From NCBI RefSeq assembly GCF_019263585.2, contig NZ_JADQDF010000001.1:3286001-3350000 (forward strand): a DNA stretch of 64,000 bases, given 5' to 3'. This document shows positions 17,661 to 26,578 of the stretch, in pieces (within the stretch, counting starts at the first letter, position 1; the number at the start of each line of letters is the position of its first letter). The notes under the pieces were generated by a model that ran no database searches, was not told the DNA's origin, and saw only the letters and a list, made by a program, of their open reading frames with translations. Both the position numbers and the translations under genes were made by a program. This stretch comes from Pseudonocardia oceani (lineage in GTDB: Bacteria > Actinomycetota > Actinomycetes > Mycobacteriales > Pseudonocardiaceae).

Positions 17661-17742
17661 CGTCCGCCCGGAGGGCAACCAAGGCAACCCTGGGTCAGGA
17701 TCGCACTGGCGGTTGGGTCAGGTCCACGTGCCCGCATCTGCG

Positions 17743-17757
17743 TGCAACCTCGTTGCA
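17743..17757. promoter_or_regulatory. Inverted repeat in the ald promoter region
   Basis: TGCAAC-CTC-GTTGCA is a perfect 6-bp inverted repeat with a 3-base spacer, 58 bases upstream of the aldehyde dehydrogenase start in the divergent region. It is a candidate site for the GAF regulator. Confidence 0.5.
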
Positions 17758-17815
17758 ACCCCTGCCTTCCTAGTGTCCGCCATCACCAGGCTCACGACGA
17801 CGTGGAGGACATCCC

Positions 17816-19339
17816 ATGACCCAGTACGCGGCCCCGGGCACCGACGGCAGTGTCGTCACCTTCCAGTCCCGCTACGAGAACTTCATCGGCGGGGAGTACG
17901 TCGTGCCCGTCAAGGGCCAGTACTTCGAGAACCCGACGCCGATCACCGGGCAGAACTTCACCGAGGTCGCCCGCAGCACCCACGAGGACGTCGAGCTCGC
18001 CCTCGACGCCGCCTGGGGCGCAGCCGATGCGTGGGGGAGGACGTCGGTCACCGAGCGCGCGAACATCCTCAACAGGATGGCCGACCGCATCGAGGCGAAC
18101 CTCGAGCTCATCGCCATCGCGGAGAGCTGGGAGAACGGCAAGGCCTGCCGCGAGACCCTGGCCGCCGACATCCCGCTCGCGATCGACCACCTGCGCTACT
18201 TCGCCGGGGCGATCCGCGCGCAGGAGGGGGGCATCTCGCAGATCGACCAGGACACCGTCGCCTACCACTTCCACGAGCCGCTCGGCGTCGTCGGGCAGAT
18301 CATCCCGTGGAACTTCCCGATCCTCATGGCGATCTGGAAGCTGGCCCCGGCGCTGGCGGCCGGAAACTGCGTCGTGCTCAAGCCCGCCGAGCAGACCCCG
18401 GCGTCCATCCACGTGCTCAACGAGCTCATCGCGGACCTGCTGCCCGCGGGCGTGCTGAACATCGTCAACGGCTTCGGCGTGGAGGCGGGCAAGCCGCTGG
18501 CGTCCAACAAGCGCATCCGCAAGATCGCCTTCACCGGGGAGACCACCACCGGCCGGCTCATCATGCAGTACGCGTCGGAGAACCTGATCCCGGTGACGCT
18601 GGAGCTGGGCGGCAAGAGCCCCAACGTCTTCTTCGACGACATCGCCTCGCAGAACGACAGCTTCTACGACAAGTGCCTCGAGGGCTTCGCGATGTTCGCC
18701 CTCAACCAGGGCGAGGTCTGCACCTGCCCCTCGCGCGCGCTGATCCAGGGGGGCATCTACACCGACTTCCTCCAGGACGCGGTGAAGCGCACCGAGCAGA
18801 TCAAGCAGGGCAACCCGCTCGACACGGACACGATGATCGGCGCCCAGGCGTCGAACGACCAGCTCGAGAAGATCCTGTCCTACATCGACATCGGCCGGCA
18901 GGAGGGCGCGAAGGTCCTCACCGGCGGCGAGCGCGCCGACCTCGGCGGCGACCTGTCGGGCGGCTACTACGTCCAGCCGACCGTCTTCGAGGGCGACAAC
19001 TCGATGCGCGTGTTCCAGGAGGAGATCTTCGGACCGGTCGTGTCGGTGGCCCGCTTCTCCGACTACGACGACGCCATCCGGACGGCGAACGACACGCTGT
19101 ACGGCCTCGGCGCGGCGGTCTGGTCGCGCGACGGCAGCACCGCCTACCGCGCGGGCCGCGACATCCAGGCCGGCCGGGTCTGGGTGAACAACTACCACGC
19201 CTACCCCGCGCACGCGGCGTTCGGCGGCTACAAGCAGTCCGGCGTGGGGCGCGAGAACCACAAGATGATGCTGGACCACTACCAGAACACGAAGAACCTG
19301 CTGGTCAGCTACTCGCAGAACGCCCAGGGCTTCTTCTGA
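17816..19339 (+). CDS. Aldehyde dehydrogenase (acetaldehyde type)
   Basis: Cytosolic NAD-dependent enzyme oxidising aldehydes to acids; 507 residues. Catalytic Glu is in [12 protein letters not shown], catalytic Cys in [11 protein letters not shown], and the cofactor segment is [13 protein letters not shown]. Close to the ExaC/AldA group that often oxidises acetaldehyde. It is followed at once by a DUF779 gene overlapping by one base and preceded by the divergent GAF regulator; this three-gene arrangement is common in actinobacteria. Confidence 0.94.
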   Translation: MTQYAAPGTDGSVVTFQSRYENFIGGEYVVPVKGQYFENPTPITGQNFTEVARSTHEDVELALDAAWGAADAWGRTSVTERANILNRMADRIEANLELIAIAESWENGKACRETLAADIPLAIDHLRYFAGAIRAQEGGISQIDQDTVAYHFHEPLGVVGQIIPWNFPILMAIWKLAPALAAGNCVVLKPAEQTPASIHVLNELIADLLPAGVLNIVNGFGVEAGKPLASNKRIRKIAFTGETTTGRLIMQYASENLIPVTLELGGKSPNVFFDDIASQNDSFYDKCLEGFAMFALNQGEVCTCPSRALIQGGIYTDFLQDAVKRTEQIKQGNPLDTDTMIGAQASNDQLEKILSYIDIGRQEGAKVLTGGERADLGGDLSGGYYVQPTVFEGDNSMRVFQEEIFGPVVSVARFSDYDDAIRTANDTLYGLGAAVWSRDGSTAYRAGRDIQAGRVWVNNYHAYPAHAAFGGYKQSGVGRENHKMMLDHYQNTKNLLVSYSQNAQGFF

Positions 19340-19713
19340 TGGAGCGGGTGGCCCTGGCCCCGGCGGCGGCCGAGCTGCTGGTCCGGCTGACGGCGGTCCA
19401 CGGGCCGCTGATGTTCCACCAGTCCGGCGGGTGCTGCGACGGGAGCGCCCCGATGTGCTACCCGGACGGCGACTTCCGGCTCGGCGGCTCCGACGTCCAC
19501 CTCGGCGACCTCGTCGTCGAGGGGCTGGAGCGACCGATCGGGTTCCACATGTCGCAGTCGCAGTACGAGTACTGGAAGCACACGCACCTCACCGTCGACG
19601 TGGTGCCCGGTCGGGGCAGCGGGTTCTCGGTCGAGGCGCCCGAGGGCGTCCGGTTCCTGATCCGGTCGCGGCTGTTCACCGACGAGGAGTCCCGCGAGCT
19701 CAACGGCGTGTGA
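19339..19713 (+). CDS. DUF779 protein linked to aldehyde dehydrogenase
   Basis: A 124-residue protein of unknown biochemical function that regularly follows ald genes. The conserved core is FHQSGGCCDGSAPMCYP, with a Cys pair plus a third Cys that could bind metal or cofactor. The ATG overlaps the ald stop (TGATG), so the two are translationally coupled. Confidence 0.9.
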   Translation: MERVALAPAAAELLVRLTAVHGPLMFHQSGGCCDGSAPMCYPDGDFRLGGSDVHLGDLVVEGLERPIGFHMSQSQYEYWKHTHLTVDVVPGRGSGFSVEAPEGVRFLIRSRLFTDEESRELNGV

Positions 19714-19784
19714 CGATGGGCGCCGGGGCCCGGACCGTCCGGTCCGGGCCCCGTCGTGCCCCGCGAACGAGAGGAACGACGACG

Positions 19785-20378
19785 ATGTCCGACCCCACGA
19801 CCCTGCGCACCCTGTCCGGGCTGCCAGCGGTCCCGGCGAGCCTCGCCCAGTCGACGCTCGTCATGGTCGACCTGCAGAACACCTACACCCGCGGCGTGAT
19901 GGAGCTGGAGAACGTGCAGCCCGCCGTCGACGAGGCCGCCGCGCTGCTCGACCGCGCCCGGTCCGCGGGGATCCAGGTCATCCACATCCAGCACGACTCC
20001 GGCGAGGGATCGCCCTATGACGTGCGCGCGGAGATCGGCGCGATCATCGACCGCGTCGCGCCCCGCGAGGGCGAGGCGGTGATCGTCAAGAACTACCCGA
20101 ACTCGTTCACGGCCACCGACCTGAACGACCGGCTCGCCCCCGGCAGCAACCTCGTGCTCGCCGGGTTCATGACGCACATGTGCATCAACTCGACGGCCCG
20201 CGGCGCGTTCAGCCTCGGCCACAGCCCGTCGGTCGTGGCGGCGGCGACGGCCACGCGCGCGCTGCCCGGCGTCGACGGGACGACGGTGCCCGCGGCGGCG
20301 CTGCAGGCCAGCAGTCTCGCGGCGGTCGCCGACCTCTTCGGGATCGTGGTGCAGGAGCAGACGGAGATCCCCGACTAG
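19785..20378 (+). CDS. Isochorismatase-family cysteine hydrolase
   Basis: A 197-residue hydrolase with the Asp-Lys-Cys triad: Asp in LVMVDLQNTY, Lys in VIVKNYPNSF and Cys in FMTHMCINST, with the expected cis-peptide region before the Cys. This family splits amides, nicotinamide-like or isochorismate substrates; the substrate here is unknown. It starts 71 bases after DUF779, with AGGAA upstream, and could belong to the same operon. Confidence 0.88.
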   Translation: MSDPTTLRTLSGLPAVPASLAQSTLVMVDLQNTYTRGVMELENVQPAVDEAAALLDRARSAGIQVIHIQHDSGEGSPYDVRAEIGAIIDRVAPREGEAVIVKNYPNSFTATDLNDRLAPGSNLVLAGFMTHMCINSTARGAFSLGHSPSVVAAATATRALPGVDGTTVPAAALQASSLAAVADLFGIVVQEQTEIPD

Positions 20379-20388
20379 GTCGCCCTAG
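20375..20388. terminator. Short hairpin over two convergent stop codons
   Basis: CTAGG-TCGC-CCTAG: a perfect 5-bp stem whose arms contain the stop codons of both convergent genes. Weak but symmetric, so possibly a minimal bidirectional terminator. Confidence 0.35.
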
Positions 20389-21269
20389 CCGTCGACCCGG
20401 CCCAGGTGCAGCCGGGCGAGCACCGCCCGGTGGTCGCTGCCCGCGACGTCGTGCACCGACGCCGCCGACGCCTCCGCGCCCGGCGGCAGCAGCACGTGGT
20501 CGATCCGGATGCCCGCCCAGCGCGGCAGCCGGGCCGGCCACGTGCCCGCGCCGCTCGGGCCCGCGCTGGGCCCGACCGCGCGCAGCAGCCGGTGGTCGAC
20601 CGTCGCGTTCAGGTCGCCCGCGACGATCGCGCCCTCCGCCGTCCACGCCGCGGCGGTGCGCAGGTCGCGGCGCCAGTCGTGCACGACGCCCAGGCGGGCC
20701 GGGGCGGTGGCGTGCACGGCGTAGAGCGCCCGGTCGCCGAGCAGCCCGCCGGTGACGCGGACGTGCGGCAGCCGCAGCGCGTGCCCCGGCTCCATGACGA
20801 CGCCGGCCGCCCGCGGCCCGGCCAGGACGGTGACGCCCCACCCGTCGCGCCGCCCGGGCCCGAGCGACGACGTGCCGCGGTAGCCCAGCTCCGCGACCAG
20901 CGGCAGCACGCGGTCGCGGTAGGGCTGCGCGGCCTCGGGCAGCACGACGAGGTCGGGGCGCTCGCGCCGCACGAGCGCGGCGAGCTCCGCGGGGTCGGCA
21001 CGCCCGTGCCACACGTTGAGGACCAGTACCACGAGGTCCGACGCCGCCGCGTCCCGGCGCGGCGCGGGCCGCCGGTGCAGCGCCGCGGGCACGGCGACGG
21101 CCAGTGCGAGCAGCCCCGCGGCCGCGCGACCACGCACCGGGCGGCGCGACGGGCTCACCAGCCCCGCCCCCGCGACGCCGGTCGCCGCCGCCAGCAGCAG
21201 CCCCGCCAGGTGCGGGCGCCAGGCCAGCAGGAGCACCGCCGGGAAGCGGTCGACGAACGAGGTCCTCAT
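20385..21269 (-). CDS. Membrane-anchored endonuclease/exonuclease/phosphatase family protein
   Basis: 294 residues. The first ~70 contain two hydrophobic segments (AVLLLAWRPHLAGLLLAAA and AAAGLLALAVAVPAAL), so the protein is membrane-tethered. The catalytic EEP domain follows, with VLNVWHGRADP (Asn), VLPEAA (Glu), VAGDLNATVDH and a final SDHRAVLAR (Asp-His). The family includes DNases and phosphodiesterases; the substrate is unknown. The ATG is the only good start before the catalytic domain. Confidence 0.8.
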   Translation of the reverse strand: MRTSFVDRFPAVLLLAWRPHLAGLLLAAATGVAGAGLVSPSRRPVRGRAAAGLLALAVAVPAALHRRPAPRRDAAASDLVVLVLNVWHGRADPAELAALVRRERPDLVVLPEAAQPYRDRVLPLVAELGYRGTSSLGPGRRDGWGVTVLAGPRAAGVVMEPGHALRLPHVRVTGGLLGDRALYAVHATAPARLGVVHDWRRDLRTAAAWTAEGAIVAGDLNATVDHRLLRAVGPSAGPSGAGTWPARLPRWAGIRIDHVLLPPGAEASAASVHDVAGSDHRAVLARLHLGRVDG

Positions 21270-21418
21270 GCCCGCGCAACGGCGCGGGCGCGCCGGCGGT
21301 TCCCCGGCGACTCCTTCCTGCGGCCCGCGCGGGTCGCTACTGTGGGCGGCGGCGCGTCCCGTGCGCCACCGGGTCCGCGGGCAGGGCAGAGCCCCACGGG
21401 CCCCTGGAGGAGGTCGCG

Positions 21419-22915
21419 ATGCCGACCGCCCCCCTGCCCGACGACCCCGACCTCGGCCGGCTGCGCGAGCAGGCCCGCGACCTGCAACGCGGCGTGCGCG
21501 AGGGCGACGAGCGCGCGCTGGCGCTCGTCGCCGGGCACCACCCCGGCGGCGTCCCCGCCGACCGCGCCGGCTGGCCGCTGCACGCCGCCCGGCTCGTGCT
21601 GGCCCGGCTGTACGGGTTCGGCGGCTGGTCCGCGCTGGCTCACCACGTCGGCGTCGTTCGCGAGCACCTGCGCGCACCCGACCGGGCCCCGGTCTCCGAG
21701 GACCCGGCGACGGAGTACCTGCGCCGCGTCAGCCTCGCCTTCGGCGACGAGGACGGGCCGCTGCAGCGGTCGGCGCCCGCCGTGCTCGCCGCCCACCCGG
21801 AGATCGCCGGCGGTGACGTGTGGGTGGCCGCCGCCCGCGCCGACGCCGACGAGGTGGCCCGCCTGCTCGCCGCCGACCCGGCCCTGGCGACGCGCGAGGG
21901 CGGGCCGCACCGCTGGCCCCCGGTCGCCTACCTGGCCTTCGCCCGGCCCGAGCCCGCACCCGCCGCGGACGCGGTCACCGCCACCGCCCGTCTGCTCCTC
22001 GACCACGGCGCCGACCCCGACACCGGCTACCTCTGGCACGGCCTCCCGTCGCCGTTCACGCTGCTCACGGGCGCGTTCGGGGGCGGCGAGGGCGGGCAGC
22101 CGCCGCACCCGCGCCAGCACGCGCTGGCCCGGGTCCTGCTCGACGCCGGCGCCGACCCCAACGACTCCCAGACGCTCTACAACCGCCAGTTCTCCCCGGC
22201 CGACGACCACCTCGAGCTCCTGCTGGCCGCGGGGCTCGGGCGCGGTGACGGCGGGCCGTGGCGCCGCCGGCTCGGCACGACGCTCGACAGCCCGGCCGAC
22301 CTCCTGCGCCAGCAGCTGTCGTGGGCGGTGACGAGCGGGTTCGCCGACCGGGTGGCGCTGCTCGCCCGCCACGGCGTCGACCTGACCGCGCCGCTGCCGG
22401 GACGCTACGGCGTGCCGCGGCGCCCGCCCTACGCCGTCGCGCTCACCAGCGGCCGGACCGCCGTGGCCGACGTACTGGCCGGGCTCGGTGCGCAGGTGCC
22501 GCTCGAGGAGGAGGAGCAGGTGCTCGCCGCGGTCCTCGCCGCCGACCGCGACGCGGCGCAGCGGCTCGGCGCGGACGCCGTGGCGCGGGCCAGGGCGCGG
22601 CGGCCGGGGCTGGTGGCGTGGGCGGCGGTCGCGGCGGGGCCGGACGCGCTGCGGCTGGCCGCCGAACTGGGCTGGGACGTCTCGGCCCGGGCCCGCACCG
22701 ACGTCCCGGCCGAAGGCGGCTGGGAGACCGCGCTGCACCACGCCGCCGCGGCGGGCGACGCCGCGCTGGCCCGGCTGCTGCTGGAGCTGGGCGCCGACCC
22801 CGACGCCCGCGACGGCCGGTTCGACGCCACCCCGCGGGAGTGGGCCGGCCACACCGGCCACCCCGAGGTGGCGGCGCTGCTCAGCGGTCGTGCAGGAGGT
22901 CGTCCAGCGCCGTGA
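21419..22915 (+). CDS. Ankyrin-repeat protein
   Basis: A 498-residue soluble protein built of ankyrin-like repeats: ARLLLDHGADPDTGYL, RVLLDAGADPNDSQT and, near the end, ALHHAAAAGDAALARLLLELG. The N-terminal 60 residues contain LHAARLVLARLYGFGGWSAL, typical of a family of actinobacterial ankyrin proteins. Probably a protein-protein interaction scaffold. GGAGG lies 5-9 bases upstream of the ATG. The last 35 bases overlap the convergent Sir2 gene. Confidence 0.82.
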   Translation: MPTAPLPDDPDLGRLREQARDLQRGVREGDERALALVAGHHPGGVPADRAGWPLHAARLVLARLYGFGGWSALAHHVGVVREHLRAPDRAPVSEDPATEYLRRVSLAFGDEDGPLQRSAPAVLAAHPEIAGGDVWVAAARADADEVARLLAADPALATREGGPHRWPPVAYLAFARPEPAPAADAVTATARLLLDHGADPDTGYLWHGLPSPFTLLTGAFGGGEGGQPPHPRQHALARVLLDAGADPNDSQTLYNRQFSPADDHLELLLAAGLGRGDGGPWRRRLGTTLDSPADLLRQQLSWAVTSGFADRVALLARHGVDLTAPLPGRYGVPRRPPYAVALTSGRTAVADVLAGLGAQVPLEEEEQVLAAVLAADRDAAQRLGADAVARARARRPGLVAWAAVAAGPDALRLAAELGWDVSARARTDVPAEGGWETALHHAAAAGDAALARLLLELGADPDARDGRFDATPREWAGHTGHPEVAALLSGRAGGRPAP

Positions 22916-23711
22916 GGGTGGCGGCCGCGGGGGCGGCGAGCCCGATCCCGCGGCCGTGGCGCACCTCGGGCTCGCGGGGGTTGATCCGGACCAGCGCCCC
23001 GGTGGCCGCCGACGCGAGCTCGGCCTCGCGGCGCACCGTCGGGATCCCCGTGCCCGCCCCCAGCTCGACGACGGCCAGGTCGGCCCGGTGCTCGCGCAGC
23101 CAGGCGCGGTGCGCCGTCATCTGGGTCCCGGAGCGCGCCGGGTCCCACTCGACGTCGCCGAACATGAGGATGTTGGGCCGCGCGAGCGCCCCGCACGCGG
23201 GGCAGCGCGGCAGCGGCGGCACCGCCCGCATCGTGGCCCGGTCGACGACCACCTCGACGTCGTCGGCCGGCCACACCGGCTGCCCGCAGTCCAGCGTGCA
23301 CTGCAGGTGGTGGATCGACCCGTGGCACTCCGCGACGCCGCTCATCCCGGCGCGCTGGAACTGGCCGTCGACGTTCGAGGTGAACACGCGCGTCGGGCGC
23401 TCCGCGGCCCAGGCGCGCAGCACCGCGAAGCCCGCGTGCGGGACGGTCGCGCGGTAGAGCCCGAGGCGGTGGCCGTAGAAGCCCCACGCCAGCTCCGGGT
23501 CGTCGACGAAGTGCACCGGGTCGGCGATCTCGGCGAAGCGCAGCCCCAGCGCGCGGTAGGGCGGGTAGGCGCTCCAGAAGCCCTCGGGCCCGCGGAAGTC
23601 GGGCAGGCCGGAGTCGACCCCCATGCCCGCGCCGGCGCACACCAGCAGCGCCCCCGCCCCGCGGAGCAGGTCGGCGGCGCGGTCGAGGTCGGTGGCCAGG
23701 ACGGGGCTCAG
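22881..23711 (-). CDS. Sir2-type NAD-dependent deacetylase, probable CTG start
   Basis: Sirtuin that removes acyl groups from lysine using NAD+. Motifs: CAGAGMGVDSGLPDFRG (NAD binding), SNVDGQFQRAG, catalytic His in CHGSIHHLQC and a CPAC half of the zinc site. The first ATG/GTG in frame (GTG at 23642) would cut off the first beta strand. An in-frame CTG at 23711 overlaps the stop of the upstream mhuD gene by four bases (CTGA) and restores a normal N-terminus with ATDLDRAADLLRGAGALLV; I prefer it. 276 residues if so. Confidence 0.8.
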   Translation of the reverse strand: MSPVLATDLDRAADLLRGAGALLVCAGAGMGVDSGLPDFRGPEGFWSAYPPYRALGLRFAEIADPVHFVDDPELAWGFYGHRLGLYRATVPHAGFAVLRAWAAERPTRVFTSNVDGQFQRAGMSGVAECHGSIHHLQCTLDCGQPVWPADDVEVVVDRATMRAVPPLPRCPACGALARPNILMFGDVEWDPARSGTQMTAHRAWLREHRADLAVVELGAGTGIPTVRREAELASAATGALVRINPREPEVRHGRGIGLAAPAAATLTALDDLLHDR

Positions 23712-24016
23712 GACGAGGCGACGGAGCGCTGCACGACCTCGAACTCGAGCACCGACGAGCCCGTGCCGACCGGCCGGGCCCGCTCGCCCGAGTGCGCCTC
23801 CATGGCCGAACCCGTCATCCAGGCCCGGAACGACTCCTCGTCGGCCCAGTGCGTGACCACGAAGTAGCGCGTCTCGCCCGCGACGGGGCGCAGCAGCTCG
23901 AAGGACTCGAAGCCCGGCTGGCCGTCGACCGCGTGCAGCCGGTTGGCGAAGCGCTTCTCCAGCTCGGGGCCTGCGCCCTCGGGGACCTCGATGGCGTTGA
24001 TCTTCACGACGGACAT
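23708..24016 (-). CDS. mhuD: MhuD-like heme-degrading monooxygenase
   Basis: A 102-residue dimeric ferredoxin-like-fold protein. It begins SVVKINAIEVPEG and includes LLRPVAGETRYFVVTHW, very close to M. tuberculosis Rv3592. The residues known to matter for heme degradation in MhuD, Asn7, Trp66 and His75, are all at the same numbers here. It therefore probably opens heme to release iron, without CO. Its gene neighbourhood near clpC and mutY is also the mycobacterial one. The stop overlaps the start proposed for the Sir2 gene. Confidence 0.9.
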   Translation of the reverse strand: MSVVKINAIEVPEGAGPELEKRFANRLHAVDGQPGFESFELLRPVAGETRYFVVTHWADEESFRAWMTGSAMEAHSGERARPVGTGSSVLEFEVVQRSVASS

Positions 24017-24105
24017 GCCGTCCAGGTTAGCCGCCCGGGTGGTCCCCGCTTACGGAACGGTGACCGGGCCGTTCCGGGGCGCTCCGGGGGGCTATCACTG
24101 CTCCT

Positions 24106-25365
24106 GTGACCCTCGAACGCCTGCGCACCGCGACCCTCCCGAACTGGCGCAGCCCGCTGCGCGGCCCCTGGCTGACGGCCGCGCTCGGGCTGGTGCTGCT
24201 GGTCGGGGTGACCGTGCTGGTCGTGACCGGCCTGCTGTCCTACGCCGCCTACGAGCCGGACCTGCCGGGCAACGACGCGACCCCGGGCCGCGCGCTGCTG
24301 GGCGCCTACCTGTTCGACTGGCCGACCGACCCGCCGTGGCTCTACCGGCTGACGCAGGGCGCGCACGTCGCGCTGGGCATCGCGCTGGTGCCCGTGGTGC
24401 TGGCCAAGCTGTGGTCGGTCATCCCGCGGCTGTTCGAGCTGCCGCCGGTGCGCTCGGTCGGCCACGCCCTGGAGCGGGTGACGCTGCTGCTGCTCGTCGG
24501 CGGGATCGTGTTCCAGTTCGTGACCGGGATCCTCAACATCCAGGTCTTCTACGTCTTCCCGTTCTCCTTCTACACCGCCCACTTCTACGGGGCGTGGGTG
24601 TTCCTCGGCGCGTTCGTCGCGCACGTGGTGCTCAAGCTCCCGACGATGGTGCGCTCGCTGCGCGACCGGCCCGCCGGGATCGCCCGCACGCGCACCGCCG
24701 ACACCCGGCCCGAGCCCTACGAGCCGGGCGGTCTGGTGTCGGCCGACCCCGCCCCGCCCACGGTCTCGCGCCGCGGCGCCGCGCTGTTCGTCGGCGCCGC
24801 CTCGGCCACGCTGTTCGGGCTCTACATCGGACAGACGCTCGACGGCCCGCTGCGCCGCACCGCGCTGTTCGCCCCGCACGACCGCGACGTGGGGGAGGGG
24901 GCCAACGCCTTCCCGGTGAACAAGACGGCGGCGACGGCGGGCGTCACCCAGGACCTGGCCGACGCCTGGCGCCTCGAGCTCGCGGGCCCGTCCGGGACGC
25001 GCCGGTTCACCCGCGCCGACCTGCTCGCGCTGCCGCAGCACACCTACGAGCTGCCGATCGCCTGCGTGGAGGGCTGGTCGGTCTCGCGGTCCTGGACCGG
25101 TGTGCGGCTGGCCGACCTCGTCCGGCTCGCCGGCGGCACCGACCGCGACCGCCTGCTCGTCGAGTCGTTCCAGGCGGGCGGGGCGTTCGGGCGGGTGAGC
25201 CTGAGCGTCGGGCAGTCGCAGGCGGAGCGCTCCTTGCTCGCGCTGCTGGTCGGCGGCGAGGACCTCTCGCTCGACCACGGCTTCCCCGCGCGCACGATGA
25301 TCCCGGCGGCGCCGGGCGTGCACGCGACCAAGTGGGTCGGGCGCCTGACGGTGGTGACGCCGTGA
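24106..25365 (+). CDS. Membrane molybdopterin oxidoreductase: cytochrome b-like domain fused to sulfite-oxidase domain
   Basis: 419 residues. The N-terminal half has four to five membrane helices with His residues (GAHVALGIALV, HFYGAWVFLGAFVAHVV) like cytochrome b561, able to carry heme. After a second hydrophobic segment near 225-245 comes a sulfite-oxidase-type molybdopterin domain with the Mo-ligand Cys in ELPIACVEGWSVSRSWTG. Electrons probably pass from the periplasmic Mo site to the quinone pool. The substrate is unknown. GTG start; overlaps the next gene by four bases. Confidence 0.85.
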   Translation: MTLERLRTATLPNWRSPLRGPWLTAALGLVLLVGVTVLVVTGLLSYAAYEPDLPGNDATPGRALLGAYLFDWPTDPPWLYRLTQGAHVALGIALVPVVLAKLWSVIPRLFELPPVRSVGHALERVTLLLLVGGIVFQFVTGILNIQVFYVFPFSFYTAHFYGAWVFLGAFVAHVVLKLPTMVRSLRDRPAGIARTRTADTRPEPYEPGGLVSADPAPPTVSRRGAALFVGAASATLFGLYIGQTLDGPLRRTALFAPHDRDVGEGANAFPVNKTAATAGVTQDLADAWRLELAGPSGTRRFTRADLLALPQHTYELPIACVEGWSVSRSWTGVRLADLVRLAGGTDRDRLLVESFQAGGAFGRVSLSVGQSQAERSLLALLVGGEDLSLDHGFPARTMIPAAPGVHATKWVGRLTVVTP

Positions 25366-25847
25366 CCGCGTTCCGGCGGTTCTACGGCGAGCGCCCGCTG
25401 CACCTGCTGCTGCACCTGGCCGCGCTCGGCCTGGCCGGGTACGCGGCGAGCCGGGTGCTGGCCGAGGGTGCGCCGTGGCTCGCGATCGCGACCTGGTTCG
25501 TCGGCGCCGCGGTGCTGCACGACGTCGTGTTCCTGCCCGTCTACGCCCTCGCCGACTCCGCCGCACAGGGCCGCCTGCTGCGCCGCGCCCGCCCGCTCCC
25601 CGCCGCGACGGGCGTCGCGTGGATCAACCACCTGCGCGTGCCCGTCGCGTTCTCCGGCCTCGTGATGCTCGTGTGGTTCCCGCTGGTCCTGGGCGGGCGG
25701 GAGGACGCCTACACCGGCGCGACGGGCCTCACCACCGACGTCTACCTCGGCCGCTGGCTCGGCTTCACCGGCGTGCTGTTCGCCGGGTCGGCGCTGCTCT
25801 ACGCGGTGCGCGTGCGGCGGGCGCGCCGCCCCGTCAGCGCAGGGTGA
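25362..25847 (+). CDS. Membrane protein coupled to the molybdoenzyme
   Basis: 161 residues with four predicted hydrophobic helices (LLLHLAALGLAGYAASRVL, VGAAVLHDVVFLPVYAL, VAFSGLVMLVWFPLVL, LGFTGVLFAGSALLYAV). No known domain. The GTG start overlaps the upstream stop as GTGA, so it is translated with the molybdoenzyme and may be its membrane partner. Its 3' end overlaps the convergent M24 gene by 14 bases. Confidence 0.75.
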   Translation: MTAFRRFYGERPLHLLLHLAALGLAGYAASRVLAEGAPWLAIATWFVGAAVLHDVVFLPVYALADSAAQGRLLRRARPLPAATGVAWINHLRVPVAFSGLVMLVWFPLVLGGREDAYTGATGLTTDVYLGRWLGFTGVLFAGSALLYAVRVRRARRPVSAG

Positions 25848-26550
25848 GCAGCTGCTCCCGGAACCCGCCGATCCGCCGCTCCCGGTCGACGAGGTGCACC
25901 TCGAGGATCCAGTGGCTGCGCTTGCCGCCGACGTCGGGACGCCGCATCGGCTTCGTGCTCTGCGGCGCGATGTAGGACTCGATGCGCTCGCCGTCGAGGA
26001 GCTCGTGCGGGAACTCCCCGACCAGGTGCCCCGCGTGCGGCCCGCCGAACTCCCAGCCCGCCGCCTCCGCCAGCTCGCAGACGTGCGCGTAGAGCTGCGC
26101 GCCGGTGATGTCGGGCGTGGCCTCGAAGTGGGCACGGGCGTCGGTCCAGACGCGCGGCAGGTCGGCCTGCAGCCGCAGCTTCACCGGGTCGTCGCCCAGC
26201 ACGAACGTGCGGCCGACGTCGGCCTCCCACTCGGCGAAGACCGGCCCGAGGTCGACGAACACGATGTCGTCGGCGCCGATCACGCGGTCCGGCGGGTTCT
26301 GCCGGTAGGGCTCGAGGGTGTTCGGGCCGGCGCGCACCACCCGCTTGTGCCAGTGCTTCTCGACGCCGAACAGCTCGGCGGCCAGATCGCGCACGCGGTC
26401 GCTGACGGCCGACTCGCGCTCGCCCGCCGCGATCAACCCGCGCCGCTCCACCTCGGCGAACAGCTCCTCGGCCTGCTCCTCCGCCGCCACGAGCCGCGCC
26501 TCGCGCTGCGCCTCGTCGATGGTCCCCGTGTTCGTCCCCGCGCCCGGCAC
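25834..26550 (-). CDS. M24-family metallopeptidase-like protein
   Basis: 238 residues with the pita-bread aminopeptidase P/methionine aminopeptidase fold. Candidate metal ligands: Asp in VFVDLGPVFAEWEADVGRTF (both), His in GGPHAGHLVGEF, Glu in HWILEVHLVD and Glu in GGFREQLL. No N-terminal creatinase domain. GTG at 26550 is chosen because GGGGAGG lies a few bases upstream; ATG at 26580 would overlap the divergent gene. The peptide substrate is unknown. Confidence 0.78.
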   Translation of the reverse strand: MPGAGTNTGTIDEAQREARLVAAEEQAEELFAEVERRGLIAAGERESAVSDRVRDLAAELFGVEKHWHKRVVRAGPNTLEPYRQNPPDRVIGADDIVFVDLGPVFAEWEADVGRTFVLGDDPVKLRLQADLPRVWTDARAHFEATPDITGAQLYAHVCELAEAAGWEFGGPHAGHLVGEFPHELLDGERIESYIAPQSTKPMRRPDVGGKRSHWILEVHLVDRERRIGGFREQLLTLR

Positions 26551-26578
26551 CGTGCCTCCCCTCGTCGCTACCGCCATC

